DNA of 5,241 bases, taken from Wenzhouxiangella sp. Its GTDB lineage: Bacteria; Pseudomonadota; Gammaproteobacteria; Xanthomonadales; Wenzhouxiangellaceae. Shown here piece after piece: positions 1 to 5,241 of this stretch (the stretch's first letter is position 1; each line of letters opens with the position of its first letter). The position numbers and the translations under genes are program-made. The notes beneath the pieces are model-generated. The model saw only the letters and a list, made by a program, of their open reading frames with translations. It was not told the DNA's origin and did not search any database. The stretch covers positions 1 to 5,241 of the forward strand of contig SKQI01000238.1 in the NCBI GenBank assembly GCA_007119095.1, written 5' to 3'.

Positions 1-1298
1 CCCTGCTGGCCGCTGACCGCGGCATTCCCGCCATAGTCGGGGCGAAGAAAGCGATCGATATCAACCTCGATCGCTACCCCGCCGGTGTCTATGTCGGCAA
101 GAGCGTCACCGCCCGCTCGCGCCACAACCTGGATCTGGCCCGACGCTGTGGCCACCGGGTCTCCCTGTGGGACGAGGAAGGCCTGGTCTGGGCTTCACGC
201 GAGGTCTACTGGCGCACCAAGGTCGATGGCGCAACCCTGAACGAGCCGGAGTTGCTCATTGCCTGGGGCGAGGACAACGCCGCTGCCTGGCGCGAGCACC
301 CGGACTATGCCGGCATTCCGATCGCCGCCTGCGGCAATCCCAGGGCTGATCTGCTGCATCCGAAGCTGATCGCGCTGTTCGACGAAGAGGTCCAGAAAAT
401 CCAGGGTGAATTCGGCCGTTTTGTCCTCATCAACACCAATTTTTCCCGGGTCAACCATGTCCAGCCGCGCCAGAACCGACACCTGAAGTGGCTGCGCGAG
501 CAGCGTCCGGACGACCCGCGCGGCGGCTTTGCCGCACACAAGTACGAATTGTTCAACGCCTTCGTCCAGGCCCTGCCGGAGCTGGCCCGAGCCTTGCCCG
601 AAGTCAGTTTCGTGCTCCGCCCGCATCCCAGCGAGCGAGTCCAGACCTGGCAGGACATTGCTGCAGACCTGAACAACGTCCGCATTGCTGCCAAAGGCAA
701 CGTGGTGGCCTGGCTGCTGGCCGCCGATGGCCTGATTCACAACGGCTGCACCACGGCCGTCGAGGCTTTTCAGCTCGGCCACCCAGCGCTGGCTTACCGG
801 CCCGTGCTGAACCCCGACTTTGATCATCCGCTGCCCAATGACATCAGCCTGAGCTGCCTGACCTTGCCCGAACTGATTGATGAGGTCCGGGCCTGCACGA
901 GTGACCGCGATGCTGTCTTCGCCCGCCAGGCCGAATCCGGCGGCCGCGACATCATGGCCCGCGCCCTGGCCGGTCTGGGCGAACCCCAGCTCGCCAGCGA
1001 GCGCATCCTCGATGCCCTGGCGCCCATGCTGAGCGACCTCGGTTCGGCGGCCAGCCCGCCAGCCAGGGCAGGGCACCTGGCCATGCGCCTGCGCCGCCTG
1101 CTACGCCCCATCGAACGCCGCCTGCCCGGCACGGCCAACTACGGCCCATACCTGGCCCACATGTTCCCGGATACCAGCCTGCAAGAAGTAGAGGAACGCA
1201 GCCACAAGCTAGCAGCATGCCTGTCCCTCGACGGGCTTCCACCAATCAAGGAACTGGAGAGAAATGTGTTTTTGGTAGGGAGAGGGGTAGAGGGATAG
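1..1298 (+). CDS. Surface carbohydrate biosynthesis protein, GT-B/capsule-transferase-like (5' partial)
   Basis: The reading frame is open from the first complete codon at position 3 to the TAG at 1296-1298, giving 431 visible residues; the true start is upstream. The ATG at 252 is internal, because the frame before it is open and reads as ordinary protein (DEEG at visible residues 57-60). Other landmarks are CGNPRAD at 110-116, a FVLINTNFS strand near 140-148, RPHPSE at 206-211 and HNGCTTAVEA at 246-255. The RPHP-x-E motif followed by an HN-x-x-TTAVEA loop is what one sees in the nucleotide-binding half of GT-B-like capsule proteins (KpsS/CDP-glycerophosphotransferase type) and in the 'surface carbohydrate biosynthesis protein' family. 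No signal peptide or membrane helix is seen in the visible part, so it is probably cytoplasmic or peripheral. The exact reaction is unknown; transfer or assembly of a glycan using the sugar made by the downstream genes is an inference. The last ~9 residues (LVGRGVEG and neighbours) run into purine-rich, repeat-like DNA. Confidence 0.8.
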   Translation, partial: LLAADRGIPAIVGAKKAIDINLDRYPAGVYVGKSVTARSRHNLDLARRCGHRVSLWDEEGLVWASREVYWRTKVDGATLNEPELLIAWGEDNAAAWREHPDYAGIPIAACGNPRADLLHPKLIALFDEEVQKIQGEFGRFVLINTNFSRVNHVQPRQNRHLKWLREQRPDDPRGGFAAHKYELFNAFVQALPELARALPEVSFVLRPHPSERVQTWQDIAADLNNVRIAAKGNVVAWLLAADGLIHNGCTTAVEAFQLGHPALAYRPVLNPDFDHPLPNDISLSCLTLPELIDEVRACTSDRDAVFARQAESGGRDIMARALAGLGEPQLASERILDALAPMLSDLGSAASPPARAGHLAMRLRRLLRPIERRLPGTANYGPYLAHMFPDTSLQEVEERSHKLAACLSLDGLPPIKELERNVFLVGRGVEG

Positions 1299-1330
1299 AG
1301 GGGGAAGAAGGAAAAGCAAAAGACGGGGAA
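1277..1330. other. Purine-rich tract across the 3' end of the first gene
   Basis: Read by eye, 50 of these 54 bases on the + strand are A or G; the pyrimidines are at 1288, 1296, 1317 and 1324. The tract covers the last codons and stop of the first gene and the first part of the intergenic region. It directly precedes the 9-bp repeats. No stem-loop followed by a T run is visible, so it does not look like an intrinsic terminator. Function unknown. Confidence 0.6.
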
Positions 1331-1331
1331 C

Positions 1332-1358
1332 CACGGAAGGCACGGAAGACACGGAATG
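1332..1358. repeat. Three tandem 9-bp units (CACGGAAGR-type)
   Basis: Three consecutive 9-bp units share the core CACGGAA: CACGGAAGG at 1332-1340, CACGGAAGA at 1341-1349 and CACGGAATG at 1350-1358. The array is short, degenerate and intergenic, and sits between the purine-rich tract and the heptamer array. Similar short arrays recur between genes in many environmental proteobacterial genomes (recalled, not checked). No coding or structural role is evident. Confidence 0.75.
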
Positions 1359-1391
1359 GTTTGTCCGTCGCCGGGACTGAAAACTCGTAAT

Positions 1392-1454
1392 CCCGAAACC
1401 GCAAACCCGAAACCGACAACCGGAACCCGGAAACCGGAAACCGGAAACCGATAC
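1392..1454. repeat. Heptanucleotide tandem repeat, CCGGAAA/CCCGAAA type, about nine units
   Basis: Nine 7-bp units follow each other in one register: CCCGAAA, CCGCAAA, CCCGAAA, CCGACAA, CCGGAAC, three exact CCGGAAA copies (1427-1447) and CCGATAC. Every unit begins with CC, and the right half is nearly perfect while the left half has drifted. It lies about 85 bp upstream of the oxidoreductase gene. The pattern resembles the heptanucleotide repeats known from other bacterial genomes (for example the LTRR repeats of filamentous cyanobacteria), though with a different unit. It is not a CRISPR, since there are no spacers. Any regulatory role is speculative. Confidence 0.85.
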
Positions 1455-1503
1455 ACCCAAAAACGAACCCATCGACCAAACCGGCCTCACCAACCCGATC
1501 GGT

Positions 1504-1509
1504 TAAAAT
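1504..1509 (+). promoter_or_regulatory. Possible -10 element (TAAAAT) for the three-gene unit
   Basis: TAAAAT differs from the sigma-70 -10 consensus TATAAT at one position and is the only AT-rich hexamer in the GC-rich DNA before the ATG at 1540. A transcript starting about 7 bases downstream would have a leader of roughly 24 bases. No convincing -35 hexamer is seen near 1481-1486. A promoter here is plausible because the repeat-filled gap separates the first gene from the next three, but this is a weak call. Confidence 0.35.
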
Positions 1510-1539
1510 ACCTCGGTCTTTCCAAACCAAGCATTCAGC

Positions 1540-2604
1540 ATGATTCGAGCAAAGATCCTGGGAGCCGGGTCAATCGGCAACCATCTGGCCCATGGCGCGC
1601 GTGAGCGAGGCTGGGCGGTGACCATGTGTGATATCGACCCGGCGGCACTGGCCCGCACCCGTGACGACATTTACCCGGCCCGCTACGGCCAGTTCGACGA
1701 AGCCATCCGGCTGTGCGCGCCTGACGATGTGGTCGATGAGGTGTTCGATGTGGTCATCATCGGTACGCCGCCCGACAGCCATGTACCGCTGGCCCTGGCC
1801 GAAATGGCGACCCAGCCGCCCCGAGTCATCCTGATCGAGAAGCCGCTGTGCGAACCCGATCTGGAGCCTTGCCGGCGCCTGGCTGCCGCGGCCGTCGAGG
1901 CCGGCGTGCGGGTGCTGGTCGGCTACAACCACCGCCTGACCGAGCACACCCGCCTGGCCGCCGAATGGCTGGCCGAGCACTCGATCGGCGAGATCACCAC
2001 TCTGCGGTCCATGACCCGCGAACATTGGGGTGGGATCTTCGGTGCCCACCCATGGCTGGCTGGCCCGGCCGATACCTACCTGGGCTTCACCTCGCGCGGC
2101 GGCGGTGCCCTGGCCGAGCACAGCCATGCGATCAATATCTGGCAGTACTTCGCCGAGCAGGCTGGCCTGGGCCGGATCAGCGAAGTCATGGCTATGCTTG
2201 ATGAAGTCGAAGCGCAGGGCGCGGCCTATGACCGCGTGGCCCAGCTGTCGGTGCGCACCGACAAGGGCTTTGTCGGCACCATCGTCCAGGACGTGGTTAC
2301 CCAGCCGGCCCAGAAGTGGCTGCGTCTGGAGGGTAGCGAGGGCTACCTGGAATGGCAGGTCAGCATCGATTCGAACCACGATCTGGTGCGGCTGGTGCGC
2401 CATGGTGCCGAGCCGCTGGAAAAGCGCGTCGCCAAGACCCGACCGGATGACTTCCGCGGCGAGATTGCCCATATCGAAGACGTGGTCAAAGATCCGTCCC
2501 TGCCATCGCCGCTGGACCTGGAAACCGGCATTGACACGATGAAGGTGATTGTCGCCGCGCTGGAATCCTCGCGCCAGGGGCGCCTGGTCCGGATCGACGA
2601 CTGA
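1540..2604 (+). CDS. Gfo/Idh/MocA-family NAD(P)-dependent sugar oxidoreductase
   Basis: A 354-residue protein, the normal length for this family. The N-terminal Rossmann domain (about residues 1-125) opens with the dinucleotide loop GAGSIG at 8-13. The acidic D31 follows beta-2, which fits NAD(H) preference. IGTPPDSH is at 74-81 and the family lysine motif EKP at 100-102. The C-terminal alpha/beta domain begins near 127 (GYNHR). It carries GGGALAEHSH at 187-196, in the place of the usual GGG-x-L-x-D-x-G-x-H active-site segment; this E-x-S-H form also occurs in oxidoreductases of nonulosonate and surface-glycan loci (recalled). It should oxidise or reduce a hydroxyl or keto group on a free or nucleotide-linked sugar in the cytoplasm; the substrate cannot be read from sequence. 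The ATG is supported by the Rossmann strand starting right after it, although no clear Shine-Dalgarno sequence precedes it. The next gene starts 3 bp after its stop, so the two are surely cotranscribed. Confidence 0.9.
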   Translation: MIRAKILGAGSIGNHLAHGARERGWAVTMCDIDPAALARTRDDIYPARYGQFDEAIRLCAPDDVVDEVFDVVIIGTPPDSHVPLALAEMATQPPRVILIEKPLCEPDLEPCRRLAAAAVEAGVRVLVGYNHRLTEHTRLAAEWLAEHSIGEITTLRSMTREHWGGIFGAHPWLAGPADTYLGFTSRGGGALAEHSHAINIWQYFAEQAGLGRISEVMAMLDEVEAQGAAYDRVAQLSVRTDKGFVGTIVQDVVTQPAQKWLRLEGSEGYLEWQVSIDSNHDLVRLVRHGAEPLEKRVAKTRPDDFRGEIAHIEDVVKDPSLPSPLDLETGIDTMKVIVAALESSRQGRLVRIDD

Positions 2605-2607
2605 TCC

Positions 2608-3687
2608 ATGCTGGCCGAACATCGCATCCTGGTGGTGGTGCCGGCGCGCGGCGGCAGCAAGGGCATTCACATGAAAAACCTTCTGCCGGTGGCCGGCAAG
2701 CCGCTGCTGGTTTACACCGCCGAGCTGATCGCCGGCCTCGACTGGGTAGATCGGGCGGTGGTTTCTACCGATCACCTGGTGATCCGCGAAACCGCCCTGG
2801 CGCACGGCCTGGATGCCCCGTTCATGCGCCCGACCGAGCTGTCCGGTGACCGGATTGGCGATGTTGACGTGCTGCGCCACGCGCTGGAAGCCACCGAAGC
2901 CGATGACGGCCAGCGTTACGACATCGTCGTCATGTTGCAGCCGACCTCGCCGCTGCGGCGCGCCGATGACGTGCACGCCACCGTCGAACGTCTGATTGAA
3001 GAACAGCTCGACGCGGTCTGGACGGTCAGCCCGACCGATCTGAAAGCCCACCCGCTCAAGCAGCTTCGCGTTGATGGCAACGGGCGCATGGACTACTTCG
3101 ACCCGCGCGGCAAGGACATCATCGCCCGACAGCAGCTGGAACCCGTATACCACCGCAACGGCGTTGCCTACGCGCTGCGTCGGGATACGTTGCTGGAGCA
3201 GTCCTCGCTGATGGGCCAGCGTGCCGGTGCGGTGGTGATCGAGACCCCGCAGGTCAGCATAGACACCATGGACGACGTTGCCCGAGTTGAACAGGCGCTG
3301 GCCGCGGCTGCTGAATCCGGCTCAGTCGAAGATGCGCCGGCCGCAATGGAAAAGCCGCGACGCCTGGTGATCGATATTGACGGCGTGTTGGCCGAGCCGG
3401 TGCCCGAGCTCGACTATGCCCAGGCCGGGCCGATTACCGAAAACGTCGCCCGGGTTAACGCGCTCTACGATGCCGGCTGCCATATCGCCCTGTTTACCGC
3501 GCGCGGCTCCGGCACCGGCAAGGACTGGCAGGCGGTGACCGCCGGTCAGATGCAGCGCTGGGGCGTGCGTTATCATGAGCTTCTTTTTGGCAAGCCGCCG
3601 GCCGACTACTACGTCGACGACCGCCTCGTATCATTGCCCCAGGCACTGGCCCTGTGCGGGCTGAGCGATCCCGGCAAACAACACTGA
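2608..3687 (+). CDS. NeuA-type CMP-sugar (acylneuraminate) cytidylyltransferase fused to HAD-family phosphatase
   Basis: A 359-residue two-domain protein. Residues ~6-230 are a cytidylyltransferase of the CMP-sialate/CMP-nonulosonate synthetase type. They carry the CTP-binding loop PARGGSKGI at 12-20 with KN at 23-24, QPTSPLR at 111-117, YHRNGVAY at 181-188 and SIDTMDD at 217-223. A usual stand-alone NeuA is about 220-230 residues, so the remainder is an added domain. After an Ala-rich linker (~230-248), residues ~250-350 form a HAD phosphatase. It has motif I DIDGV (256-260), motif II T297 in FTARG, motif III K329 in FGKP and motif IV YVDDR (335-339). The sequence YHELLFGKPPADYYVDD is very like capsule-locus EcbF/BcbF-type phosphatases. 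Expected reactions are CTP + nonulosonate to CMP-nonulosonate, plus removal of a phosphate from a sugar intermediate; the true substrates are unknown. It starts 3 bp after the oxidoreductase and lies 13 bp before the synthase. The fusion is one uninterrupted frame with no sign of frameshift. Confidence 0.88.
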   Translation: MLAEHRILVVVPARGGSKGIHMKNLLPVAGKPLLVYTAELIAGLDWVDRAVVSTDHLVIRETALAHGLDAPFMRPTELSGDRIGDVDVLRHALEATEADDGQRYDIVVMLQPTSPLRRADDVHATVERLIEEQLDAVWTVSPTDLKAHPLKQLRVDGNGRMDYFDPRGKDIIARQQLEPVYHRNGVAYALRRDTLLEQSSLMGQRAGAVVIETPQVSIDTMDDVARVEQALAAAAESGSVEDAPAAMEKPRRLVIDIDGVLAEPVPELDYAQAGPITENVARVNALYDAGCHIALFTARGSGTGKDWQAVTAGQMQRWGVRYHELLFGKPPADYYVDDRLVSLPQALALCGLSDPGKQH

Positions 3688-3691
3688 ACAC

Positions 3692-3695
3692 AGGA
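3692..3695 (+). promoter_or_regulatory. Ribosome binding site (AGGA) of the NeuB-type gene
   Basis: AGGA lies 5 bases before the ATG at 3701, in the 13-bp gap after the preceding stop. It is the clearest Shine-Dalgarno sequence in the window and supports this start. Confidence 0.6.
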
Positions 3696-3700
3696 CCCCC

Positions 3701-5197
3701 ATGAGCAAGCTATTTGAAAATCTGCACATCTTCGAGATGGCCAATAATCACCAGGGTGATGTCAATCACGGCCTGAAGATCATTGACGCGGCCGCGCGCC
3801 TGGCCCGTGAGCATCGCGTTCGCACCGCCGTCAAGCTGCAATTTCGGGAGCTGGACAGCTTCATCCATCCGGCCGCCAAGGGCCGCGATGACATCATGCA
3901 TATCCCGCGCTTCGAGAGCACGCGCCTGGACGAAGGCCAGTTCCGGCAGCTGGTCGATGCGATCCGCTCGGCCGGCCTGGTCAGCGTGGCCACGCCCTTC
4001 GACGAGCCTTCGGTGGGCCTGTGCCAGTCGCTGGGCGTGGATGTCATCAAGGTCGCCAGCTGCTCGGCCACCGATTGGCCGCTGTTGGAAGAGATTGCCA
4101 AGGCCAACAAGCCGGTCATCGCCTCCACCGGCGGGCTGTCGATTTACGAGATCGACAACCTGGTCACCTTCTTGAGCAAGCGCGTGCCGGAGCTGGCCGT
4201 GATGCACTGCGTATCGCTGTATCCCACGCCGCTGGACCAGCACGCGATGAACTTCATGGCGAAGATGATTCGCCGCTACCCTTACGTCACGATTGGTTAC
4301 TCCGGCCACGAAGCACCGGACAACACCGACGTGGTGATGGTGGCCGTGGCCCAGGGCGCCAAGCTGCTCGAGCGCCATTTCGGTGTGGCCACCGACGAGA
4401 TCACCCTGAACAAGTACTCGATGGATCCCGAGCAGGCCGGTGAGTGGATTGCTGCCGCCCAGCGCGCCCGCGCGGTGATGGGCGTGGACGACGGCAAGCA
4501 CGTCAGCCAGAAGGAATACGAATCGCTGCTGCAGCTGCAGCGCGGCGTGTTCGCCAAGCGAGCCATCCGCAAGGGCGAGGAAGTGCGTCGCGAAGACGTC
4601 TACTTCGCCATGCCGTGCCAGGACGGCCAGCTGACCTCGGGTCAGTTCGGCCAGTACCGTGCCAACTTCGTCGCCTCACGAGACTATGAACCGGACTCGG
4701 CCCTGTTTGAGCGCGCCCAGCCGGACAAGTACACCCAGATCCGCGGCATCCTGCACGATGCCAAGGGCCAGCTTTACGAGGCCGGCATTGCTTTGGGCGA
4801 TGACATCAGCATCGAAATTTCGCACCACTACGGAATTGATCGCTTCCGCGAGACCGGTTGTGTCTTGATCAACTCGATCAATCGCGAATACTGCAACAAG
4901 TTTCTGATCATGCTGCCGGGCCAGAAGCACCCCCACCACAAGCACAAGGCCAAGGAAGAAACCTTCCACATGCTCTGGGGCGACCTGGAAGTGGACCTGG
5001 AAGGCGACATCATCCACTTGAAGCCCGGCGACAAACTCCTGGTCGAACGCGACCAGCTCCACGCCTTCCGCACCCGCAAGGGCGCAATTTTCGGCGAAAT
5101 ATCGACCAAGTCCATCCGCAGCGACTCCTACTACGCAGACGAGCGCATCGCCCAAATGGACCCGATGGAGCGCAAGACGATTGTCGAGTCTTGGTAG
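3701..5197 (+). CDS. NeuB-family nonulosonate (N-acetylneuraminate-type) synthase with SAF domain and C-terminal cupin
   Basis: A 498-residue protein, much longer than a typical NeuB of about 340-350 residues. Residues ~8-265 are the NeuB TIM barrel: EMANNHQGD at 12-20, VKLQ at 44-47, ATPFD at 97-101, ASTGG at 141-145, HCVSLYPTP at 169-177. The metal-site histidines are H203 in GYSGHE and H226 in ERHFG. Residues ~281-337 are an SAF (antifreeze-like) domain (RGVFAKRAIRKGEEV onward), which in known NeuB dimers completes the partner's active site. Residues ~342-480 are a cupin of D-lyxose-isomerase-like appearance, with G407, H413, H415, E420 and G427 in exact G-x5-HxH-x4-E-x6-G spacing, plus H454. 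The barrel should condense phosphoenolpyruvate with a six-carbon sugar (ManNAc, or a related sugar or its phosphate) to give a 2-keto-3-deoxy nonulosonic acid, in the cytoplasm and with a divalent metal. The cupin's role is unknown; isomerising or binding the sugar substrate is an inference. No following gene is visible. Confidence 0.92.
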   Translation: MSKLFENLHIFEMANNHQGDVNHGLKIIDAAARLAREHRVRTAVKLQFRELDSFIHPAAKGRDDIMHIPRFESTRLDEGQFRQLVDAIRSAGLVSVATPFDEPSVGLCQSLGVDVIKVASCSATDWPLLEEIAKANKPVIASTGGLSIYEIDNLVTFLSKRVPELAVMHCVSLYPTPLDQHAMNFMAKMIRRYPYVTIGYSGHEAPDNTDVVMVAVAQGAKLLERHFGVATDEITLNKYSMDPEQAGEWIAAAQRARAVMGVDDGKHVSQKEYESLLQLQRGVFAKRAIRKGEEVRREDVYFAMPCQDGQLTSGQFGQYRANFVASRDYEPDSALFERAQPDKYTQIRGILHDAKGQLYEAGIALGDDISIEISHHYGIDRFRETGCVLINSINREYCNKFLIMLPGQKHPHHKHKAKEETFHMLWGDLEVDLEGDIIHLKPGDKLLVERDQLHAFRTRKGAIFGEISTKSIRSDSYYADERIAQMDPMERKTIVESW

Positions 5198-5241
5198 CCG
5201 TTGATTCGGGTTGGGTTTGACTAACCGCGAAGACGCGAAGG
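5198..5241. other. Start of an intergenic stretch with a truncated 8-bp direct repeat
   Basis: No gene starts in these 44 bases. From 5227 to the window edge two units, GCGAAGAC (5227-5234) and GCGAAGG (5235-5241, incomplete), form a direct repeat. Its style (short GAAG-containing units next to AACC) recalls the 9-bp array at 1332-1358. There is a GGTT/AACC pairing possibility (5209-5212 with 5223-5226), but it is too short to call a terminator. Confidence 0.45.

Noticed and set aside
195..1076. Minus-strand open frame of 293 codons opposite the first gene
   Set aside because: Shadow of a real gene with clear family motifs on the + strand; no domain or ribosome binding site is seen for the antisense frame.
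252..1298. ATG at 252 as the start of the first gene
   Set aside because: The same frame is open back to position 3 and reads as conserved-looking protein (including DEEG), so the gene begins upstream of the window.
1351..1395. Intrinsic terminator after the first gene (ACGGA/TCCGT at 1351-1368, CGGGA/TCCCG at 1372-1395)
   Set aside because: Stems are only 5 bp with loops of 8 and 14 bases, and neither is followed by a T run.
1392..1454. CRISPR-like array
   Set aside because: The 7-bp units are directly adjacent with no spacers and are far too short for CRISPR repeats.
1356..1604. Small + strand frame of 82 codons over the intergenic repeats
   Set aside because: Its Pro/Lys/Thr-rich translation comes from the heptamer repeats and it overlaps the start of the oxidoreductase gene.
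1570..3153. Long minus-strand open frame of 527 codons across the oxidoreductase and synthetase genes
   Set aside because: It is the complement of two well-recognised coding genes in GC-rich DNA, where antisense stops are rare; its translation is rich in Gly, Gln, His and Arg with no recognisable domain.
3710..4501. Minus-strand open frame of 263 codons opposite the NeuB barrel
   Set aside because: Complement of conserved NeuB motifs; composition is typical of a GC-rich shadow frame.
2608..5197. Plain assignment as N-acetylneuraminic acid (Neu5Ac) synthesis genes neuA and neuB
   Set aside because: Both proteins carry extra domains and no NeuC is visible, so only the enzyme families, not the sugar, can be supported.

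Overview
The window is a high-GC, gene-dense piece of bacterial chromosome. All four genes lie on the + strand and all point to surface polysaccharide made with a nonulosonic (sialic-acid-like) sugar. Codon use (GC-rich third positions), tight gene spacing and short degenerate intergenic tandem repeats suggest a proteobacterium, perhaps a gammaproteobacterium. No rRNA or other taxonomic marker is present, so this is a weak guess.

Layout: (1) Positions 1-1298 hold the 3' part of a surface-carbohydrate biosynthesis protein with a GT-B/capsule-transferase-like look; its start lies upstream of the window. (2) Positions 1299-1539 are a 241-bp intergenic stretch. It has a purine-rich tract, three copies of a 9-bp repeat, about nine heptamer units in one register, and a possible -10 element just before the next gene. 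(3) Positions 1540-5197 are a compact three-gene unit with gaps of 3 and 13 bp: a Gfo/Idh/MocA-family NAD(P)-dependent oxidoreductase, a NeuA-type CMP-sugar synthetase fused to a HAD phosphatase, and a NeuB-type synthase with an SAF domain fused to a C-terminal cupin. (4) Positions 5198-5241 are the start of another intergenic stretch, ending in a second small direct repeat cut by the window edge.

How the genes could work together (inference): the NeuB domain condenses a six-carbon sugar with phosphoenolpyruvate to make a nine-carbon 2-keto acid. The HAD domain may remove a phosphate from an intermediate, the NeuA domain would activate the acid with CTP, the Gfo/Idh enzyme would oxidise or reduce a sugar on the way, and the upstream protein may take part in transfer or assembly of the glycan. 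The two fusions are the most notable feature. The cupin has a complete metal-binding motif and resembles D-lyxose-isomerase-type cupins. The HAD has all four catalytic motifs and resembles capsule-locus (EcbF/BcbF-type) phosphatases. No UDP-GlcNAc epimerase or N-acyltransferase is visible, so calling the product sialic, legionaminic or pseudaminic acid is not justified from this window.
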